From Cellulomonas sp. 73-145 (GTDB taxonomy: Bacteria; Actinomycetota; Actinomycetes; Actinomycetales; Cellulomonadaceae): a stretch of 64,000 nt of DNA. Of this stretch, positions 8,035-20,226 are shown piece after piece. The position numbers and the translations under genes are program-made. The stretch covers positions 186,001-250,000 of the forward strand of contig MKTI01000010.1 of assembly GCA_001898185.1 (NCBI GenBank). The letters run 5' to 3'. Within the stretch, counting starts at the first letter, position 1. Each line of letters opens with the position of its first letter. A model generated the notes under the pieces. That model searched no databases. It worked only from the letters and a program-made list of their open reading frames with translations, and was not told the DNA's origin.

Positions 8035-10148
8035 GCACCGCACCTCGCCCCGAACGGGTCGCGCACGCCCGCGTGCGGGACGTGACCCTCCCCCGCCGCC
8101 TGGGCACGCTCGCCCTGGTCACGGTCGACAACGGGCTGGACCACTCCAAGCCGACCACGCTCGGTCCCGCCGGGGTGGCGGAGCTGACGGAGGCGCTCCA
8201 GACGCTGCAGGGCCGCGTGCGGCGCGGCGAGCTCGCCGCCGTCGCAGTGACGGGCAAGCCGTGGGTCTTCGCGGCCGGCGCCGACCTCACGCAGGTGACG
8301 GCCGTCCGGACCCGGGAGCAGGCGCTGGCGCTGGGTCGCAACGGCCACGCGGCGTACGAGCTGCTGCACTCCATGGGCGTGCCGACCTTCGCCTTCGTCA
8401 ACGGCGTCGCGCTGGGCGGCGGCCTCGAGCTGGCCCTGAGCTGCGCCTACCGCACGGTGTCGGCGGACGTGCGGGCGCTCGGGCTGCCCGAGACCGGGCT
8501 CGGGCTGGTGCCGGGCTGGGGCGGCGCGTACCTGATGCCGCGCCTCGTCGGTATCGAGCGTGCGCTCGAGGTGGTGCTGACCCGCCCGGCGGCGAACAAG
8601 CCCTACGGCGCCGCGGAGGCGGCCCGCATCGGCCTGGTGGACGTCGTGCTGGATGCGGCGGACTTCCTCGAGCAGTCGGTGCGGTGGGCGGCCGACGTGC
8701 TCGACGGCACGGTCCGCGTCGAACGGCGCCCGCTGGACGACGAGGGCACGTGGACCCGCGCCGTCGCACGTGCCCGCGAGGTCCTCGACGCGACGGTCGC
8801 CGGCTCCCGGCCGGCCCCGTACCGCGCCCTCGAGCTGCTCTCAGCAGCACGCGAGGCGGACCGCGTGGCGGCGTTCGCGGCGGAGGACGACGCCCTCGCC
8901 GACCTGGTGATGACCGACGAGATGCGTGCCAGCGTCTACGCGTTCGGTCTGGTCAGCGGAGCGAAGCATCCGCAGCACGCGCCGGACTCGGCGCTGGCCC
9001 GGCCGGTCACCCGGGTCGGCGTGGTGGGCGCCGGACTGATGGCCGCCCAGATCGCCACGCTGTTCGCCCGCCGCCTGAAGGTGCCGGTGGTGATGCGGGA
9101 CCTGGACGAGGAGCGGGTGGCCCACGGGCTGGCTGCGGTCCGCTCTGCCGTGGAGCGCATGGTCGGCTCCGGACGCCTGTCCGCCGACGCCGGTGCCCGG
9201 GTGGTCGGTTCCGTCGCCGGCAGCACGGAGCTGTCCGCGCTCGCCGGGTGCGACCTGGTCATCGAGGCCGTCACGGAGCTGCTGCCGGTCAAGCAGCGGG
9301 TGTTCGCCGAGCTCGAGCAGGTGGTCGGCCCGGACACCGTCCTGGCGACCAACACCTCGGCGCTCTCGGTCACGGCGATGGCGTCCGGGCTCGCCCATCC
9401 CGAACGCGTCGTCGGCCTGCACTTCTTCAACCCCGTCGCCGCGATGCCCCTTGTCGAGGTGGTACGGGCCCAGGAGACCGACGACGCGGCGGTCGCCACC
9501 GGCCTCGACGTGGTCGCACGCCTCGGCAAGACGGCCGTCCCGGTGCTGGACCGTCCGGGGTTCGTGGTGAACCGTCTGCTAGTGCTGCTGCTCGGCGTGG
9601 TGGTCGGCGCCATCGAGGACGGCACACCGGTCGAGGTCGCCGACCACGCGCTCGACCGGTTGGGCCTGCCGATGCCGCCGTTCGAGCTGTTCGACCTCGT
9701 CGGCCCGGCCGTCGGTCTGCACGTCCTCACGTCCCTGCGCGCCGACCTCGGCGAGCGCTTCCCGCGCTCTCCCGGCCTGGAGCGGCTGGTCGCGGAGGGC
9801 ACGGTCGTGGTGCTTCCGCGGCCGGCGCCGGGCCTGCCGCGCCGCGTCGACCCGGCGATCCAGGCGGTCTTCGACGCCGCACGCGAGCATCCGCGCCGGG
9901 ACACCCCGCTGGACGGCCAGGGGCTGCTCGACGCGGTGCTGACGGCGCTCACCGTCGAGGTCGGCCACCTGCTCGACGAGCACGTCGTGCCCTCGGCCGA
10001 CCAGGTGGACCTGTGCATGATCCTCGGCGCGGGGTGGCCGTCGCACCTGGGAGGCCTGACACCGCTCCTGGACCGCACGGGCTACAGCGAACGAGTTCTG
10101 GGGCACCGGCTGCTGCCGCCGGGCACGGCCGACGTGCCGCAGGACTGA
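8031..10148 (+). CDS. fadB: Fused enoyl-CoA hydratase / 3-hydroxyacyl-CoA dehydrogenase
   Basis: A 705-aa FadB/FadJ-type alpha subunit of the beta-oxidation complex. Residues ~1-200 are a crotonase domain (VTGKPWVFAAGADLTQV oxyanion block, NGVALGGGLELALSCAYR, LPETGLGLVPGWGGAY with the catalytic Glu). After a linker, the NAD-binding dehydrogenase domain begins at VGVVGAGLMAAQIATLFAR (~residue 330) and contains IEAVTELLPVKQ and the catalytic HFFNPVAAMPLVEV. Two 3-hydroxyacyl-CoA dehydrogenase C-terminal domains follow. It hydrates enoyl-CoA and oxidises the 3-hydroxy product for FadA. Its start overlaps the fadA stop, and a 20-bp hairpin ends the operon. Confidence 0.95.
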   Translation: MSTAPRPERVAHARVRDVTLPRRLGTLALVTVDNGLDHSKPTTLGPAGVAELTEALQTLQGRVRRGELAAVAVTGKPWVFAAGADLTQVTAVRTREQALALGRNGHAAYELLHSMGVPTFAFVNGVALGGGLELALSCAYRTVSADVRALGLPETGLGLVPGWGGAYLMPRLVGIERALEVVLTRPAANKPYGAAEAARIGLVDVVLDAADFLEQSVRWAADVLDGTVRVERRPLDDEGTWTRAVARAREVLDATVAGSRPAPYRALELLSAAREADRVAAFAAEDDALADLVMTDEMRASVYAFGLVSGAKHPQHAPDSALARPVTRVGVVGAGLMAAQIATLFARRLKVPVVMRDLDEERVAHGLAAVRSAVERMVGSGRLSADAGARVVGSVAGSTELSALAGCDLVIEAVTELLPVKQRVFAELEQVVGPDTVLATNTSALSVTAMASGLAHPERVVGLHFFNPVAAMPLVEVVRAQETDDAAVATGLDVVARLGKTAVPVLDRPGFVVNRLLVLLLGVVVGAIEDGTPVEVADHALDRLGLPMPPFELFDLVGPAVGLHVLTSLRADLGERFPRSPGLERLVAEGTVVVLPRPAPGLPRRVDPAIQAVFDAAREHPRRDTPLDGQGLLDAVLTALTVEVGHLLDEHVVPSADQVDLCMILGAGWPSHLGGLTPLLDRTGYSERVLGHRLLPPGTADVPQD

Positions 10149-10211
10149 CCCGGACGCCCGCTGCACCGGCCCGCCCGCCCCTCGGCGCGGGACGGTGCAC
10201 GCCGGGAACGA

Positions 10212-10258
10212 CGACGGGCCCGGTGCGGCGGGAGTGATCCGCCGCACCGGGCCCGTCG
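10212..10258. terminator. Long bidirectional terminator hairpin between fadB and pflB1
   Basis: A perfect 20-bp inverted repeat (10212-10231 with 10239-10258) and a 7-nt loop sit between the convergent ends of fadB and pflB1. It is one of the strongest hairpins in the window. Confidence 0.85.
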
Positions 10259-10274
10259 GTGCGTCGCTACGACC

Positions 10275-12542
10275 TCACGCGTTCGTGTGGAACGTGCGGG
10301 ACAGCACGTCGAGCTGCTGCTCCTTGGTGAGCTTGACGAAGTTCACCGCGTAGCCGGACACCCGCACCGTGAGGTTCGGGTACTTCTCCGGGTGCTCGAT
10401 CGCGTCCTCGAGGGTCTCGCGGGAGAGCACGTTGATGTTGGCGTGGTACAGGCCCTCGCCCATGCCGGCGTCGAGGATGCCGACCAGGTTGCCGACCTGC
10501 TCGTCCTTGTCCCGGCCGAGGCCGGAGGGCGTGATCGTGTTGGTCAGCGAGATGCCGTCCAGCGCGTCGTTGTAGTCGAGCTTGCCCACGGAGAGCATGG
10601 ACGCGACCATCCCGTGCGTGTCCATGCCGTTCTCCGGGTTGGCGCCCGGTGCGAACGGCGTGCCCTTCTGGTGGCCGGACGGGAACGACCCGGTCGCCTT
10701 GCCGTAGACCACGTTCGAGGTGATGGTCAGCACCGACTGCGTCGGCACCGCGTCGCGGTACGTCGGCAGCTTGCGGATCTTGTCCATGACGGTCTTGACC
10801 ACCAGCTGGGCCAGCTCGTCGGCACGGTCGTCGTCGTTGCCGTACACCGGGAACTCACCCTCGGTGACGTAGTCCACGACCAGGCCGGTCTCGTCGCGGA
10901 CCGGGGTGACCTTGGCGTACTTGATGGCCGCCAGGCTGTCCGCCACGATCGACAGGCCGGCGATGCCGCAGCCGAGGGTGCGCACGATCTCGTCGTCGTG
11001 CAGCGCCATCTCGATCGACTCGTAGGCGTACTTGTCGTGGCTGTAGTGGATGATGTTCAGCGCCTCGACGTAGGTCGCGGTGACCCAGTCGAGCATCTGG
11101 TCGTACTTGGCCCAGACCTCGTCGAAGTCCAGCGGACCGTCGCCCTGCACGGCCTCGTAGCCCGGCACGATCAGCTTGCCGGACATCTCGTCCCGCCCGC
11201 CGTTGATCGCGTAGAGCAGCGACTTGGCCGCGTTGACGCGGGCACCGAAGAACTGCATCTGCTTGCCGATGGTCATCGGGGACACGCAGCACGCGATCGC
11301 GGCGTCGTCACCCCAGTGGCAGCGGATCTGCTCGTCGGACTCGTACTGGATGGCGGAGGTCTCGATCGAGATCGCGGCGCAGAAGTCCTTGTAGCCGTCG
11401 GGCAGCGCCGGGTCCCAGAAGATCGTGATGTTCGGCTCGGGAGCCGGGCCGAGGTTGCGCAGAGTCTGCAGCAGGCGGAACGAGGTCTTGGTGACCAGCG
11501 CACGCCCGTCCTCGCCGAAGCCGCCGTCGGACCAGGTCGCCCAGTACGGGTCGCCGGAGAAGATCTGGTCGTAGTCGATGGTCCGCAGGAAGCGGACGAT
11601 GCGGAGCTTGAGGACCAGCGCGTCGATGATCTCCTGCGCGCCCTCCTCCGTCAGGGTGCCGGCGGCGATGTCACGCTCGGAGTAGACGTCGAAGAAGGAC
11701 GAGAGCCGGCCGATGCTCATGGCGGCGCCGTCCTGGCTCTTCACCGAGGCGAGGTACCCGAAGTACGTCCACTGGACCGCCTCCTGGAACGTCTGCGCCG
11801 GGCGACCCAGGTCGAAGCCGTACTGCTCACCGAGCCGCTTGAGCTTCTTCAGCGCCTTGACCTGCTCGGAGTGCTCCTCGCGGTACCGCGCCCAGTTCTC
11901 GGAGAACGGCTGGTCGGCGACCGAGTCCTTGTCCTTCAGCTTCGCGGCGATCAGCGCGTCGACGCCGTACAGCGCCACGCGGCGGTAGTCGCCGATGATC
12001 CGGCCGCGGCCGTAGGCGTCCGGCAGGCCGGTGACGATGTGCGAGCTGCGCGCGGCGCGGATGCGCGGGGTGTAGATGTCGAACACCGCGTCGTTGTGCG
12101 TCTTGCGGTACTGGGTGAAGATCCGCTTGATCTCGGGGTCGGGCTCGAGGCCGGCCTCCTTGATCGCGGTCTCGACCATGCGCCAGCCGCCGTTGGGCAT
12201 CATCGCCCGCTTGAGCGGCACGTCGGTCTGCAGGCCGACGACCACGTCGTCGTCCTCGCTGATGTAGCCCGCGGGGAACGCGTCGATGTCCGCCGGCGTG
12301 TGGGTGTCGACGTCGTAGACGCGCTTCGCGCGCTCGACGGACAGGAACTTCTTCTCCAGCGTGTCCCAGATGCCCAGCGTCTTCGCGGTGGGACCTGCCA
12401 GGAACGATGCGTCGCCGGTGTACGGCGTGTAGTTGCGCTGGATGAAGTCCCGGACGTCGATCGTGTCGGTCCAGGGCCCCGGCACGAAGCCGGTCCACTC
12501 AGCGGGTGTTGCGGTCGAGACCGGAGTCGCGGTAGTCGACAT
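10275..12542 (-). CDS. pflB: Pyruvate formate-lyase (formate acetyltransferase), copy 1
   Basis: A 755-aa glycyl-radical enzyme that converts pyruvate and CoA to acetyl-CoA and formate during anaerobic growth. The catalytic Cys418-Cys419 pair is in IACCVSPM and the radical Gly730 is in [12 protein letters not shown], 25 residues from the C-terminus as in E. coli PflB. The ATG at 12542 (AAGGAGG about 9 nt upstream) is preferred over an upstream in-frame ATG at 12593. It lies 135 bp downstream of pflA, with its own upstream region containing the half-site TCATA at 12607-12611. A second, equal-length paralogue lies upstream. PFL needs PflA for activation and is destroyed by oxygen. Confidence 0.97.
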   Translation of the reverse strand: MSTTATPVSTATPAEWTGFVPGPWTDTIDVRDFIQRNYTPYTGDASFLAGPTAKTLGIWDTLEKKFLSVERAKRVYDVDTHTPADIDAFPAGYISEDDDVVVGLQTDVPLKRAMMPNGGWRMVETAIKEAGLEPDPEIKRIFTQYRKTHNDAVFDIYTPRIRAARSSHIVTGLPDAYGRGRIIGDYRRVALYGVDALIAAKLKDKDSVADQPFSENWARYREEHSEQVKALKKLKRLGEQYGFDLGRPAQTFQEAVQWTYFGYLASVKSQDGAAMSIGRLSSFFDVYSERDIAAGTLTEEGAQEIIDALVLKLRIVRFLRTIDYDQIFSGDPYWATWSDGGFGEDGRALVTKTSFRLLQTLRNLGPAPEPNITIFWDPALPDGYKDFCAAISIETSAIQYESDEQIRCHWGDDAAIACCVSPMTIGKQMQFFGARVNAAKSLLYAINGGRDEMSGKLIVPGYEAVQGDGPLDFDEVWAKYDQMLDWVTATYVEALNIIHYSHDKYAYESIEMALHDDEIVRTLGCGIAGLSIVADSLAAIKYAKVTPVRDETGLVVDYVTEGEFPVYGNDDDRADELAQLVVKTVMDKIRKLPTYRDAVPTQSVLTITSNVVYGKATGSFPSGHQKGTPFAPGANPENGMDTHGMVASMLSVGKLDYNDALDGISLTNTITPSGLGRDKDEQVGNLVGILDAGMGEGLYHANINVLSRETLEDAIEHPEKYPNLTVRVSGYAVNFVKLTKEQQLDVLSRTFHTNA

Positions 12543-12595
12543 GGGACGCCTTCCTCCTTGGGGGGTCGTTGACCACCCTAGGAGCGAAGTCATGG

Positions 12596-12611
12596 GACGA
12601 CTCGGGTCATA
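12596..12611. promoter_or_regulatory. Candidate operator upstream of pflB1
   Basis: GACGA-N6-TCATA, centred 61 bp before the pflB1 start codon. The TCATA half and the 6-nt spacing match the perfect TATGA-N6-TCATA site upstream of pflB2, but the left half is degenerate. It suggests joint control of both pfl units by a CRP/FNR-type regulator; this is inference from two sites only. Confidence 0.35.
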
Positions 12612-12677
12612 GGTCCTGGGATGAGTTGGGGCCCAGGCCAGAGGCTTGTGGCCTCCGTCACAGCGCTGTGGCGCCGC

Positions 12678-13595
12678 TCACATCACCGTGAGACCGCGGG
12701 CGCGGAACTGGTCCCGGACCCGCTCGACGAGCTCCGCGGACGGCGCACGGACGCCGTCGAGCTCGTACCGCATGCCCAGCTCGGCCCACTTGTCGCGGCC
12801 CATCTGGTGGAACGGCAGCACCTCGACGCGCTCGACCGTGGAGAGCGCCTGCACGTGGTCGGCGACCTTCTCGACGTTCTCGACGGCGTCCGTCAGACCC
12901 GGCACCAGGACGAACCTGATCCACATCGGCGTGCCGTGCTCCGCCAGCCGGCGGCCGAACTCCAGCGTCGGCGCGAGCTCGCGCCCCGTCACGCGCTTGT
13001 ACGTCTCCTCGTCGCCGGACTTGATGTCCAGCAGCACCAGGTCGAGGTCGTCGATCATCTCGTCGGTGCACGCCCGACCCAGGTAGCCGGACGTGTCGAT
13101 GGTGGTGTGGATGCCCATCGCCTTCGCGCCGCGCAGCAGCCGCTTCACGAACGCGGGCTGCATCAGCGGCTCACCGCCGGAGATGGTCAGGCCGCCGCCC
13201 GTCGCCGCGAACACGCGCCGGTACCGACCGATGCGCCGGAGCAGCTCCTCGGCCGTCACGCTCGTGCCGCGCCGCATCTCCCACGTGTCGGGGTTGTGGC
13301 AGTACAGGCACTGCAGCGGGCAGCCCGACAGGAAGACGGTCATCCGGGTGCCCGGTCCGTCGACCGCGGTCACCAGCTCCCACGAGTGCACGGAGCCGAG
13401 CTCGCCCGTGCGCACCTGCGCCAGCCGCTCGGAACGCTCGAGCTCCTCGGCCTCCAGGCCCGACGTACCGGCGCCCTGCGCCCGCACGTTCGACCCGCCG
13501 ACCAGCGGCAGCCCCAGCTCGACGACCGGAGCACCGGCCCGTTCGGCGACCAGCGTGCCGGTGCCACCGACGTTGGTGCCCACCTCGCCGCTCAT
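12678..13595 (-). CDS. pflA: Pyruvate formate-lyase activating enzyme (radical SAM)
   Basis: A 305-aa radical-SAM protein that installs the glycyl radical on PFL. The [4Fe-4S] cysteines are C92, C96 and C99 in [15 protein letters not shown], preceded by the substrate-type motif [17 protein letters not shown] and followed by [14 protein letters not shown]. Its ATG overlaps the pflB2 stop (ATGA, 13592-13595), so it is coupled to pflB2, and it presumably also serves pflB1. Compared with E. coli PflA (about 246 aa) there is an extra N-terminal segment of about 62 residues, Gly/Glu-rich and without motifs. An internal GTG at 13415 would remove it but has a weak ribosome-binding site. Confidence 0.93.
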   Translation of the reverse strand: MSGEVGTNVGGTGTLVAERAGAPVVELGLPLVGGSNVRAQGAGTSGLEAEELERSERLAQVRTGELGSVHSWELVTAVDGPGTRMTVFLSGCPLQCLYCHNPDTWEMRRGTSVTAEELLRRIGRYRRVFAATGGGLTISGGEPLMQPAFVKRLLRGAKAMGIHTTIDTSGYLGRACTDEMIDDLDLVLLDIKSGDEETYKRVTGRELAPTLEFGRRLAEHGTPMWIRFVLVPGLTDAVENVEKVADHVQALSTVERVEVLPFHQMGRDKWAELGMRYELDGVRAPSAELVERVRDQFRARGLTVM

Positions 13596-15859
13596 ACGGC
13601 ACCGTGGAAGGTGCGGGACAGCACGTCGAGCTGCTGCTCGCGCGTCAGTCGGACGAAGTTCACGGCGTACCCCGAGACTCGGACGGTCAGCTGCGGATAG
13701 CTCTCCGGGTGCTCCATCGCGTCGAGCAGCGTGGTCCGGTCGAGCACGTTGACGTTCATGTGGTAGCCCGTGGACAGCGTGTACGCGTCCAGCAGGCCGA
13801 CCAGGTTGGCCACCTGCTCGGCGCGGGTGCGGCCCAGGCCGGATGGCAGCACGGAGCTGGTCAGCGAGATGCCGTCCTGCGCCTCCGAGTACGGCAGCTT
13901 GGCGACCGACAGCGCCGAGGCGAGCATGCCGTGCGTGTCGCGGCCGTTCATCGGGTTGGCGCCCGGCGCGAACGGCTCGCCGTAGCGGCGGCCGTCCGGC
14001 GTGGACCCGGTGGCCTTGCCGTAGACGACGTTCGAGGTGATGGTCAGCACGGACTGGGTGTGCAGCGCGTTGCGGTACGTCGGCTGCTGGCGCAGCTTGG
14101 CCATGAAGGTCCGCACCACCCAGGCCGCGATGTCGTCCACCCGGTCGTCGTCGTTGCCGAAGGTCGGGTACTCCCCCTCGATCGCGTACTCGGTGACCAG
14201 GCCGTCGGTGGTGCGCAGCGCGCGCACCGTCGTGTGCTTGATGGCGGACAACGAGTCGGCGACGACGGACAGGCCGGCGATGCCGCACGCGAGGGTGCGC
14301 AGCACCGTGCGGTCGTGCAGCGCCATCTCCAGGCGCTCGTACGCGTACTTGTCGTGCATGTAGTGCACGCAGTTCAGGGCGTCGACGTAGGTCTGGGCCA
14401 CCCAGTCGAGCATCCGGTCGAACTTGGCGACCACGTCGTCGTAGTCGAGCACCTCGCCCTCGACGGGCGCCGTCACGGGACCGACCTGCCGGCCCGTCAT
14501 CTCGTCCCGGCCGCCGTTGATCGCGTACAGCAGAGCCTTGGCGAGGTTGACCCGCGCACCGAAGAACTGCATCTGCTTGCCGACCCGCATCGGGGACACG
14601 CAGCAGGAGATCGCCGCGTCGTCGCCCCACGAGGAGCGGATCAGCTCGTCCGACTCGTACTGGATCGCCGAGCTGTCGATCGACATCTCGGCGCAGAACC
14701 GCTTGAACCCCTCGGGCAGCCGCTCGCTCCACAGCACGGTCAGGTTGGGCTCCGGCGCCGGACCGAGGTTGCGCAGCGTCTGCAGGTACCGGAACGAGGT
14801 GCGGGTCACCAGCGGGCGCCCGTCCTCACCCATGCCGCCGATCGTCTCGGTCACCCACGTCGGGTCGCCGGAGAACAGCGCGTCGTACTCCGGTGTCCGC
14901 AGGAACCGCACGATGCGGAGCTTGATGACGAAGTCGTCGACCAGCTCCTGCGCCTGCTCCTCCGTCAGCACGCCCGCCTCGAGGTCGCGCTGCAGGTACA
15001 CGTCGAGGAACGTCGAGGTGCGACCCAGCGACATCGCCGCGCCGTTCTGCTCCTTCACCGCGCCGAGGTACGCGAGGTACAGCCACTGCACCGCCTCGCG
15101 CGCGGTGCGCGCCGGCCGGCTGATGTCGAGGCCGTACGACGACGCCATCTGGGCCAGCTCGCCGAGCGCCCGGATCTGCTCCGCGAGCTCCTCGCGGTCG
15201 CGGATCACGTCCTCCGTCGACCGCTCCATGTCGAGCGAGGCCTTCTCCAGCCGCTTGCCCTCGATCAGGGCGTCCACGCCGTACAGCGCGACGCGCCGGT
15301 AGTCGCCGATGATCCGGCCGCGGCCGTACCCGTCCGGCAGGCCGGTGATCAGGTGGCTGGACCGCGCCGCCCGCACCGCGGGCGGGTAGACGTCGAACAC
15401 CCCGTCGTTGTGGGTCTTGCGGTACTTGGTGAACACGTCGACGATTTCGCGCGGCGCGGCGTAGCCGTACGTGGCGAGCGCCTGCTCCACCATCCGCCAG
15501 CCGCCGTTCGGCATGATCGCGCGCTTGAGCGGCGCGTCGGTCTGCAGGCCGACGATCAGCTCGCGCTCCTTGTCGATCCAGCCGGGCCGGTGCGAGGTGA
15601 TCGTCGACGGCGTGGCGGCGTCGACGTCGTAGACGCCCTTCTCGCGCTCGACGGCGAACATGGGGGTCAGCTCGTCCCAGACCGCCAGGGTGCGCGGCGT
15701 CGGACCGGCGAGGAACTCACCGTCGCCCGTGTAGGGCGTGTAGTTGCGCTGGACGAAGTCCCGGACGTCGATGCGGTCCGCCCAGGGTCCGGGGACGAAC
15801 CCCTCCCAGGCGCGCGGCAGCGCGCTGTCGCGGCGGAGGGAGGCGGCGGTGAGAGGCAT
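13592..15859 (-). CDS. pflB: Pyruvate formate-lyase, copy 2
   Basis: A second 755-aa pyruvate formate-lyase, clearly paralogous to copy 1 along its whole length. It has catalytic Cys419-Cys420 in ISCCVSPM and radical Gly730 in [12 protein letters not shown], so both copies look active. It differs from copy 1 mainly in the 200-300 region ([18 protein letters not shown] in place of the corresponding segment) and in the C-terminal FHGAV. GGAG lies about 7 nt before the ATG. It is the first gene of a pflB2-pflA operon (4-nt overlap). A palindromic TATGA-N6-TCATA lies 34-49 bp upstream of the start. The name glyceryl- or ketobutyrate-lyase cannot be excluded for one copy, but the conserved blocks fit PFL. 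Confidence 0.95.
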   Translation of the reverse strand: MPLTAASLRRDSALPRAWEGFVPGPWADRIDVRDFVQRNYTPYTGDGEFLAGPTPRTLAVWDELTPMFAVEREKGVYDVDAATPSTITSHRPGWIDKERELIVGLQTDAPLKRAIMPNGGWRMVEQALATYGYAAPREIVDVFTKYRKTHNDGVFDVYPPAVRAARSSHLITGLPDGYGRGRIIGDYRRVALYGVDALIEGKRLEKASLDMERSTEDVIRDREELAEQIRALGELAQMASSYGLDISRPARTAREAVQWLYLAYLGAVKEQNGAAMSLGRTSTFLDVYLQRDLEAGVLTEEQAQELVDDFVIKLRIVRFLRTPEYDALFSGDPTWVTETIGGMGEDGRPLVTRTSFRYLQTLRNLGPAPEPNLTVLWSERLPEGFKRFCAEMSIDSSAIQYESDELIRSSWGDDAAISCCVSPMRVGKQMQFFGARVNLAKALLYAINGGRDEMTGRQVGPVTAPVEGEVLDYDDVVAKFDRMLDWVAQTYVDALNCVHYMHDKYAYERLEMALHDRTVLRTLACGIAGLSVVADSLSAIKHTTVRALRTTDGLVTEYAIEGEYPTFGNDDDRVDDIAAWVVRTFMAKLRQQPTYRNALHTQSVLTITSNVVYGKATGSTPDGRRYGEPFAPGANPMNGRDTHGMLASALSVAKLPYSEAQDGISLTSSVLPSGLGRTRAEQVANLVGLLDAYTLSTGYHMNVNVLDRTTLLDAMEHPESYPQLTVRVSGYAVNFVRLTREQQLDVLSRTFHGAV

Positions 15860-15892
15860 CCAGAGCTCCAGGTATCGGGTCTACGACGACGT

Positions 15893-15908
15893 TATGACCC
15901 AATTCATA
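15893..15908. promoter_or_regulatory. TATGA-N6-TCATA palindrome upstream of pflB2
   Basis: A perfect inverted repeat with a 6-nt spacer, centred 41 bp before the pflB2 start. CRP/FNR-family proteins recognise TGTGA-N6-TCACA with this same spacing; the middle bases differ here. A degenerate partner lies upstream of pflB1. Likely an operator for oxygen- or metabolite-dependent control. Confidence 0.45.
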
Positions 15909-15956
15909 GGATGTCTCGGGACGTTCGTCCCCAGGTCGAACCGGTGCAGATACCGG

Positions 15957-17846
15957 TCAGTCGGACGCGCCGAGCGCGGTCAGCACGTCTGCGGCGACGT
16001 CGGCGGCGCCGAGCCGCAGCTGGTCGACGAGCTGCTCGCGGGTCGCGTGCCCCAGGAACGCGCGCGGGATGCCGAACGACTGCACGGCCTCTCGCAGCCC
16101 CTGCTCGACGCAGCGCTGAGCGAGGAGCGACCCGACGCCGCCCTCGACCAGGCCGTCCTCGAGCGTGACGACGTGCTCGTGCTCACCGACCAGCTTCACC
16201 AGCGTCGGCGGGACCGGAACCGGCCACAGCGGGTCGACCACCGTCACGGCCAGGCCGTGCGCCGCGAGCAGGTCGCCGACCGCCAGAGCGGTCGGCACCA
16301 TCGCACCGACCCCGACGACCAGCACGCGTCGGGCCGCAGGGCGGTCCTTCACGGCGTGGCGCGCGAGCACGTCGACCCCGTCCAGGTGCTCGATCGCGGG
16401 CACGGACTCGGGCAGCGCCCCCTTCGGGTACCGCACGACCGTGGGAGCGTCGTCGACGTCGACGGCGGTGCGCAGCGCCGTGCGCAGCGTCGCCTCGTCG
16501 CGCGGCGCCGCCAGGCGCAGGCCGGGCACCAGGGACAGCAGGGACAGGTCCCACATGCCGTTGTGGCTGGCACCGTCGTCGCCGGTGATCCCGGCGCGGT
16601 CGAGGACGAACGTCACACCGGCACGGTGCAGCGCCACGTCCATCAGGACCTGGTCGAAGGCGCGGTTGAGGAAGGTCGCGTACACCGCCACGACGGGGTG
16701 CAGCCCGGCGAAGGCCATCCCGGCGGCGGACGTCGCGGCGTGCTGCTCGGCGATGCCGACGTCGAACACGCGCTCGGGGAACTCGGCGGCGAAGGGCGCC
16801 AGCCCGACCGGCTGGAGCATCGCGGCCGTGACCGCGACGACGTCACGGCGCCGACGGCCGATCCGGACGATCTCGTCGGCGAACACGCTCGTCCACCCGA
16901 ATCGTGAGGGCGCCAGGGGCAGGCCGGTCTCCGGGTGGATCTGGCCCACCGCGTGGAACCGGTCGGCGACGTCCTGCTCGGCGGGGGTGTACCCGCGGCC
17001 CTTCTCCGTGATCACGTGCACGATCACCGGACCGCCGTAGGCGCGCGCCCGGCGCAGCGCCCGCTCGACCTCGCGCTCGTCGTGACCGTCGACGGGGCCG
17101 ATGTACTTCAGGCCGAGGTCCTCGAACATGCCCTGCGGCGCGACGACGTCCTTCAGGCCCTTCTTCAGGCCGTGCAGCGCGTCGTAGGCCAGGCGTCCCG
17201 GCGGACCGGACCGGCGCAGCGTCGCCTTGCCCCAGCTCAGCACGCTCTCGTAGCCCTGCGTGGTGCGGAGCGTGTCGAGGTGCCGCGCGAGGCCGCCGAT
17301 GGTCGGGGCGTAGCTGCGCCCGTTGTCGTTCACGACGACGACGAGGCGGCGGTCCTCCCCCGCGGCGATGTTGTTCAGCGCCTCCCAGGCCATGCCTCCG
17401 GTCAGCGCCCCGTCACCGATCACCGCGACGACGTGCCGGTCCGGCTCGCCCCTCAGCTCGTACGCCTTGGCGATGCCGTCGGCCCAGCTCAGCGCCGTCG
17501 ACGCGTGCGAGTTCTCCACCACGTCGTGCTCGGACTCGCTGCGGCTGGGGTACCCGGACAGACCGCCACGGCGCCGCAGCTGCGTGAAGTCGGACCGACC
17601 GGTCAGCAGCTTGTGCACGTACGCCTGATGACCCGTGTCGAACACCAGGGTGTCGTGCGGCGAACGGAACACCCGGTGGAGCGCGATGGTCAGCTCGACG
17701 ACCCCGAGGTTGGGTCCCAGGTGGCCGCCCGTCCGGGAGACGGACTCGACCAGGAAGTGCCGGATCTCGCCGGCGAGCTCGTCCACCTGGCGGGGCGTGA
17801 GCCGCCGGACGTCCGCGGGCGACGAGATGTGCTCGAGGAGCCCCAC
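15957..17846 (-). CDS. dxs: 1-deoxy-D-xylulose-5-phosphate synthase
   Basis: A 629-aa TPP-dependent transketolase-family enzyme that condenses pyruvate and glyceraldehyde 3-phosphate to DXP, the first step of the MEP isoprenoid pathway, and that also supplies thiamine and pyridoxal synthesis. The TPP/Mg motif is [16 protein letters not shown]. The DXS N-terminal block [18 protein letters not shown], the DRAG motif ([12 protein letters not shown]) and the transketolase C-terminal domain are all present. GTG 17846 is chosen because GGAGGGAGG lies 6-14 nt upstream; an in-frame ATG at 17903 lacks this. The gene is divergent from guaB1 and not in an operon. Confidence 0.96.
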   Translation of the reverse strand: MGLLEHISSPADVRRLTPRQVDELAGEIRHFLVESVSRTGGHLGPNLGVVELTIALHRVFRSPHDTLVFDTGHQAYVHKLLTGRSDFTQLRRRGGLSGYPSRSESEHDVVENSHASTALSWADGIAKAYELRGEPDRHVVAVIGDGALTGGMAWEALNNIAAGEDRRLVVVVNDNGRSYAPTIGGLARHLDTLRTTQGYESVLSWGKATLRRSGPPGRLAYDALHGLKKGLKDVVAPQGMFEDLGLKYIGPVDGHDEREVERALRRARAYGGPVIVHVITEKGRGYTPAEQDVADRFHAVGQIHPETGLPLAPSRFGWTSVFADEIVRIGRRRRDVVAVTAAMLQPVGLAPFAAEFPERVFDVGIAEQHAATSAAGMAFAGLHPVVAVYATFLNRAFDQVLMDVALHRAGVTFVLDRAGITGDDGASHNGMWDLSLLSLVPGLRLAAPRDEATLRTALRTAVDVDDAPTVVRYPKGALPESVPAIEHLDGVDVLARHAVKDRPAARRVLVVGVGAMVPTALAVGDLLAAHGLAVTVVDPLWPVPVPPTLVKLVGEHEHVVTLEDGLVEGGVGSLLAQRCVEQGLREAVQSFGIPRAFLGHATREQLVDQLRLGAADVAADVLTALGASD

Positions 17847-18041
17847 GCTGCCCTCCCTCCGGCCGCCGCTCGACCGCCGCACCGCACGAAGGCCGAAGGA
17901 CACTGTATGGCCGGCGGCCCCGCACCGTCGCGCTCACCCGCACGGGGCCGCGGCGCGCGGGCGGTGAACAGGCACGCGTCGACGGGTGGCCGCCCGGCGG
18001 ACCTGGTCGCGACCCGAGGGCCGTCGTGCGACCCCCGGTAG

Positions 18042-19520
<1,479 letters not shown>

Positions 19521-19524
19521 GCCG

Positions 19525-20226
19525 GTGCGTCCTGCGCTGATCCTGACGCACGCGCCGCACGAGGGTCCGGGGCTGATCGGCCCGGTTCTCGGCGCGCCCT
19601 ACCGGGTGCGGACGGTCCTGGACGACCCGGCACCGCGGCTGCCCGACGTCGACGAGCTGTCCGGGCTGGTGGTCATGGGCGGACCCATGGACGCCGACGA
19701 CGTCGCCGGCCATCCGGGTCTGGCCGCCGAGCGTGAGCTGATCGCCACCGCGGTCGACGCCGGCGTCCCGGTGCTGGGTGTGTGCCTGGGCATGCAGCTG
19801 CTGGGTCTCGCCCTCGGCGCACCGCTCCGTCGGCGGGCCGGGTCCGAGCTCGGGTTCGGCCCGGTCGAGCTCGTGGCCGACGACCCGGTGCTGGCGGCGC
19901 TCGGCGCCGTCGGCACCACGCCCACGGTGCTGCACTGGCACTCCGACGCCGTCGAGCTGCCGGACGGCGCCACCCTGCTCGCCCGGTCCGCGATGACGCC
20001 GGTGCAGGCCTTCCGGGCCGGTTCGGCGCTGGGCATCCAGTTCCACCTCGAGGTCGGGGCCGACCAGCTCGAGCTGTGGCTGGCGACGCCCGAGATGGTC
20101 GGCGAGCTCGACGAGGACGAGGTGGATGCCCTGCGCACGGCGGCGGCGGCCCACCTGCCCGCGCTGACGGTCGCCGGCACGTCCGTGGTCAACGCGTTCG
20201 CCGACCAGGTGCGCAGCCGCGGGTGA
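19525..20226 (+). CDS. Class I glutamine amidotransferase-like protein
   Basis: A 233-aa protein with the class I amidotransferase fold: nucleophile elbow [10 protein letters not shown] (Cys), the oxyanion region [11 protein letters not shown], and the His-Glu pair in IQFHLEVG. Such stand-alone domains are often labelled GMP synthase-like, but no synthetase domain is present and the acceptor is unknown. GTG 19525 is the first in-frame start after the guaB1 stop, and its stop overlaps the start of the Nudix gene (20223-20226). The guaB1-GATase-Nudix order suggests a purine nucleotide link; this is inference. Confidence 0.8.
   Translation: MRPALILTHAPHEGPGLIGPVLGAPYRVRTVLDDPAPRLPDVDELSGLVVMGGPMDADDVAGHPGLAAERELIATAVDAGVPVLGVCLGMQLLGLALGAPLRRRAGSELGFGPVELVADDPVLAALGAVGTTPTVLHWHSDAVELPDGATLLARSAMTPVQAFRAGSALGIQFHLEVGADQLELWLATPEMVGELDEDEVDALRTAAAAHLPALTVAGTSVVNAFADQVRSRG

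Noticed and set aside
10287..12572. A 761-codon + strand frame
   Set aside because: Antisense to pflB1, with repetitive Arg/Val/Asp composition and no family motif.
17847..17903. Longer dxs start at ATG 17903
   Set aside because: The GTG at 17846 has a strong GGAGGGAGG site directly upstream; the extension is Arg/Ser-rich and atypical.
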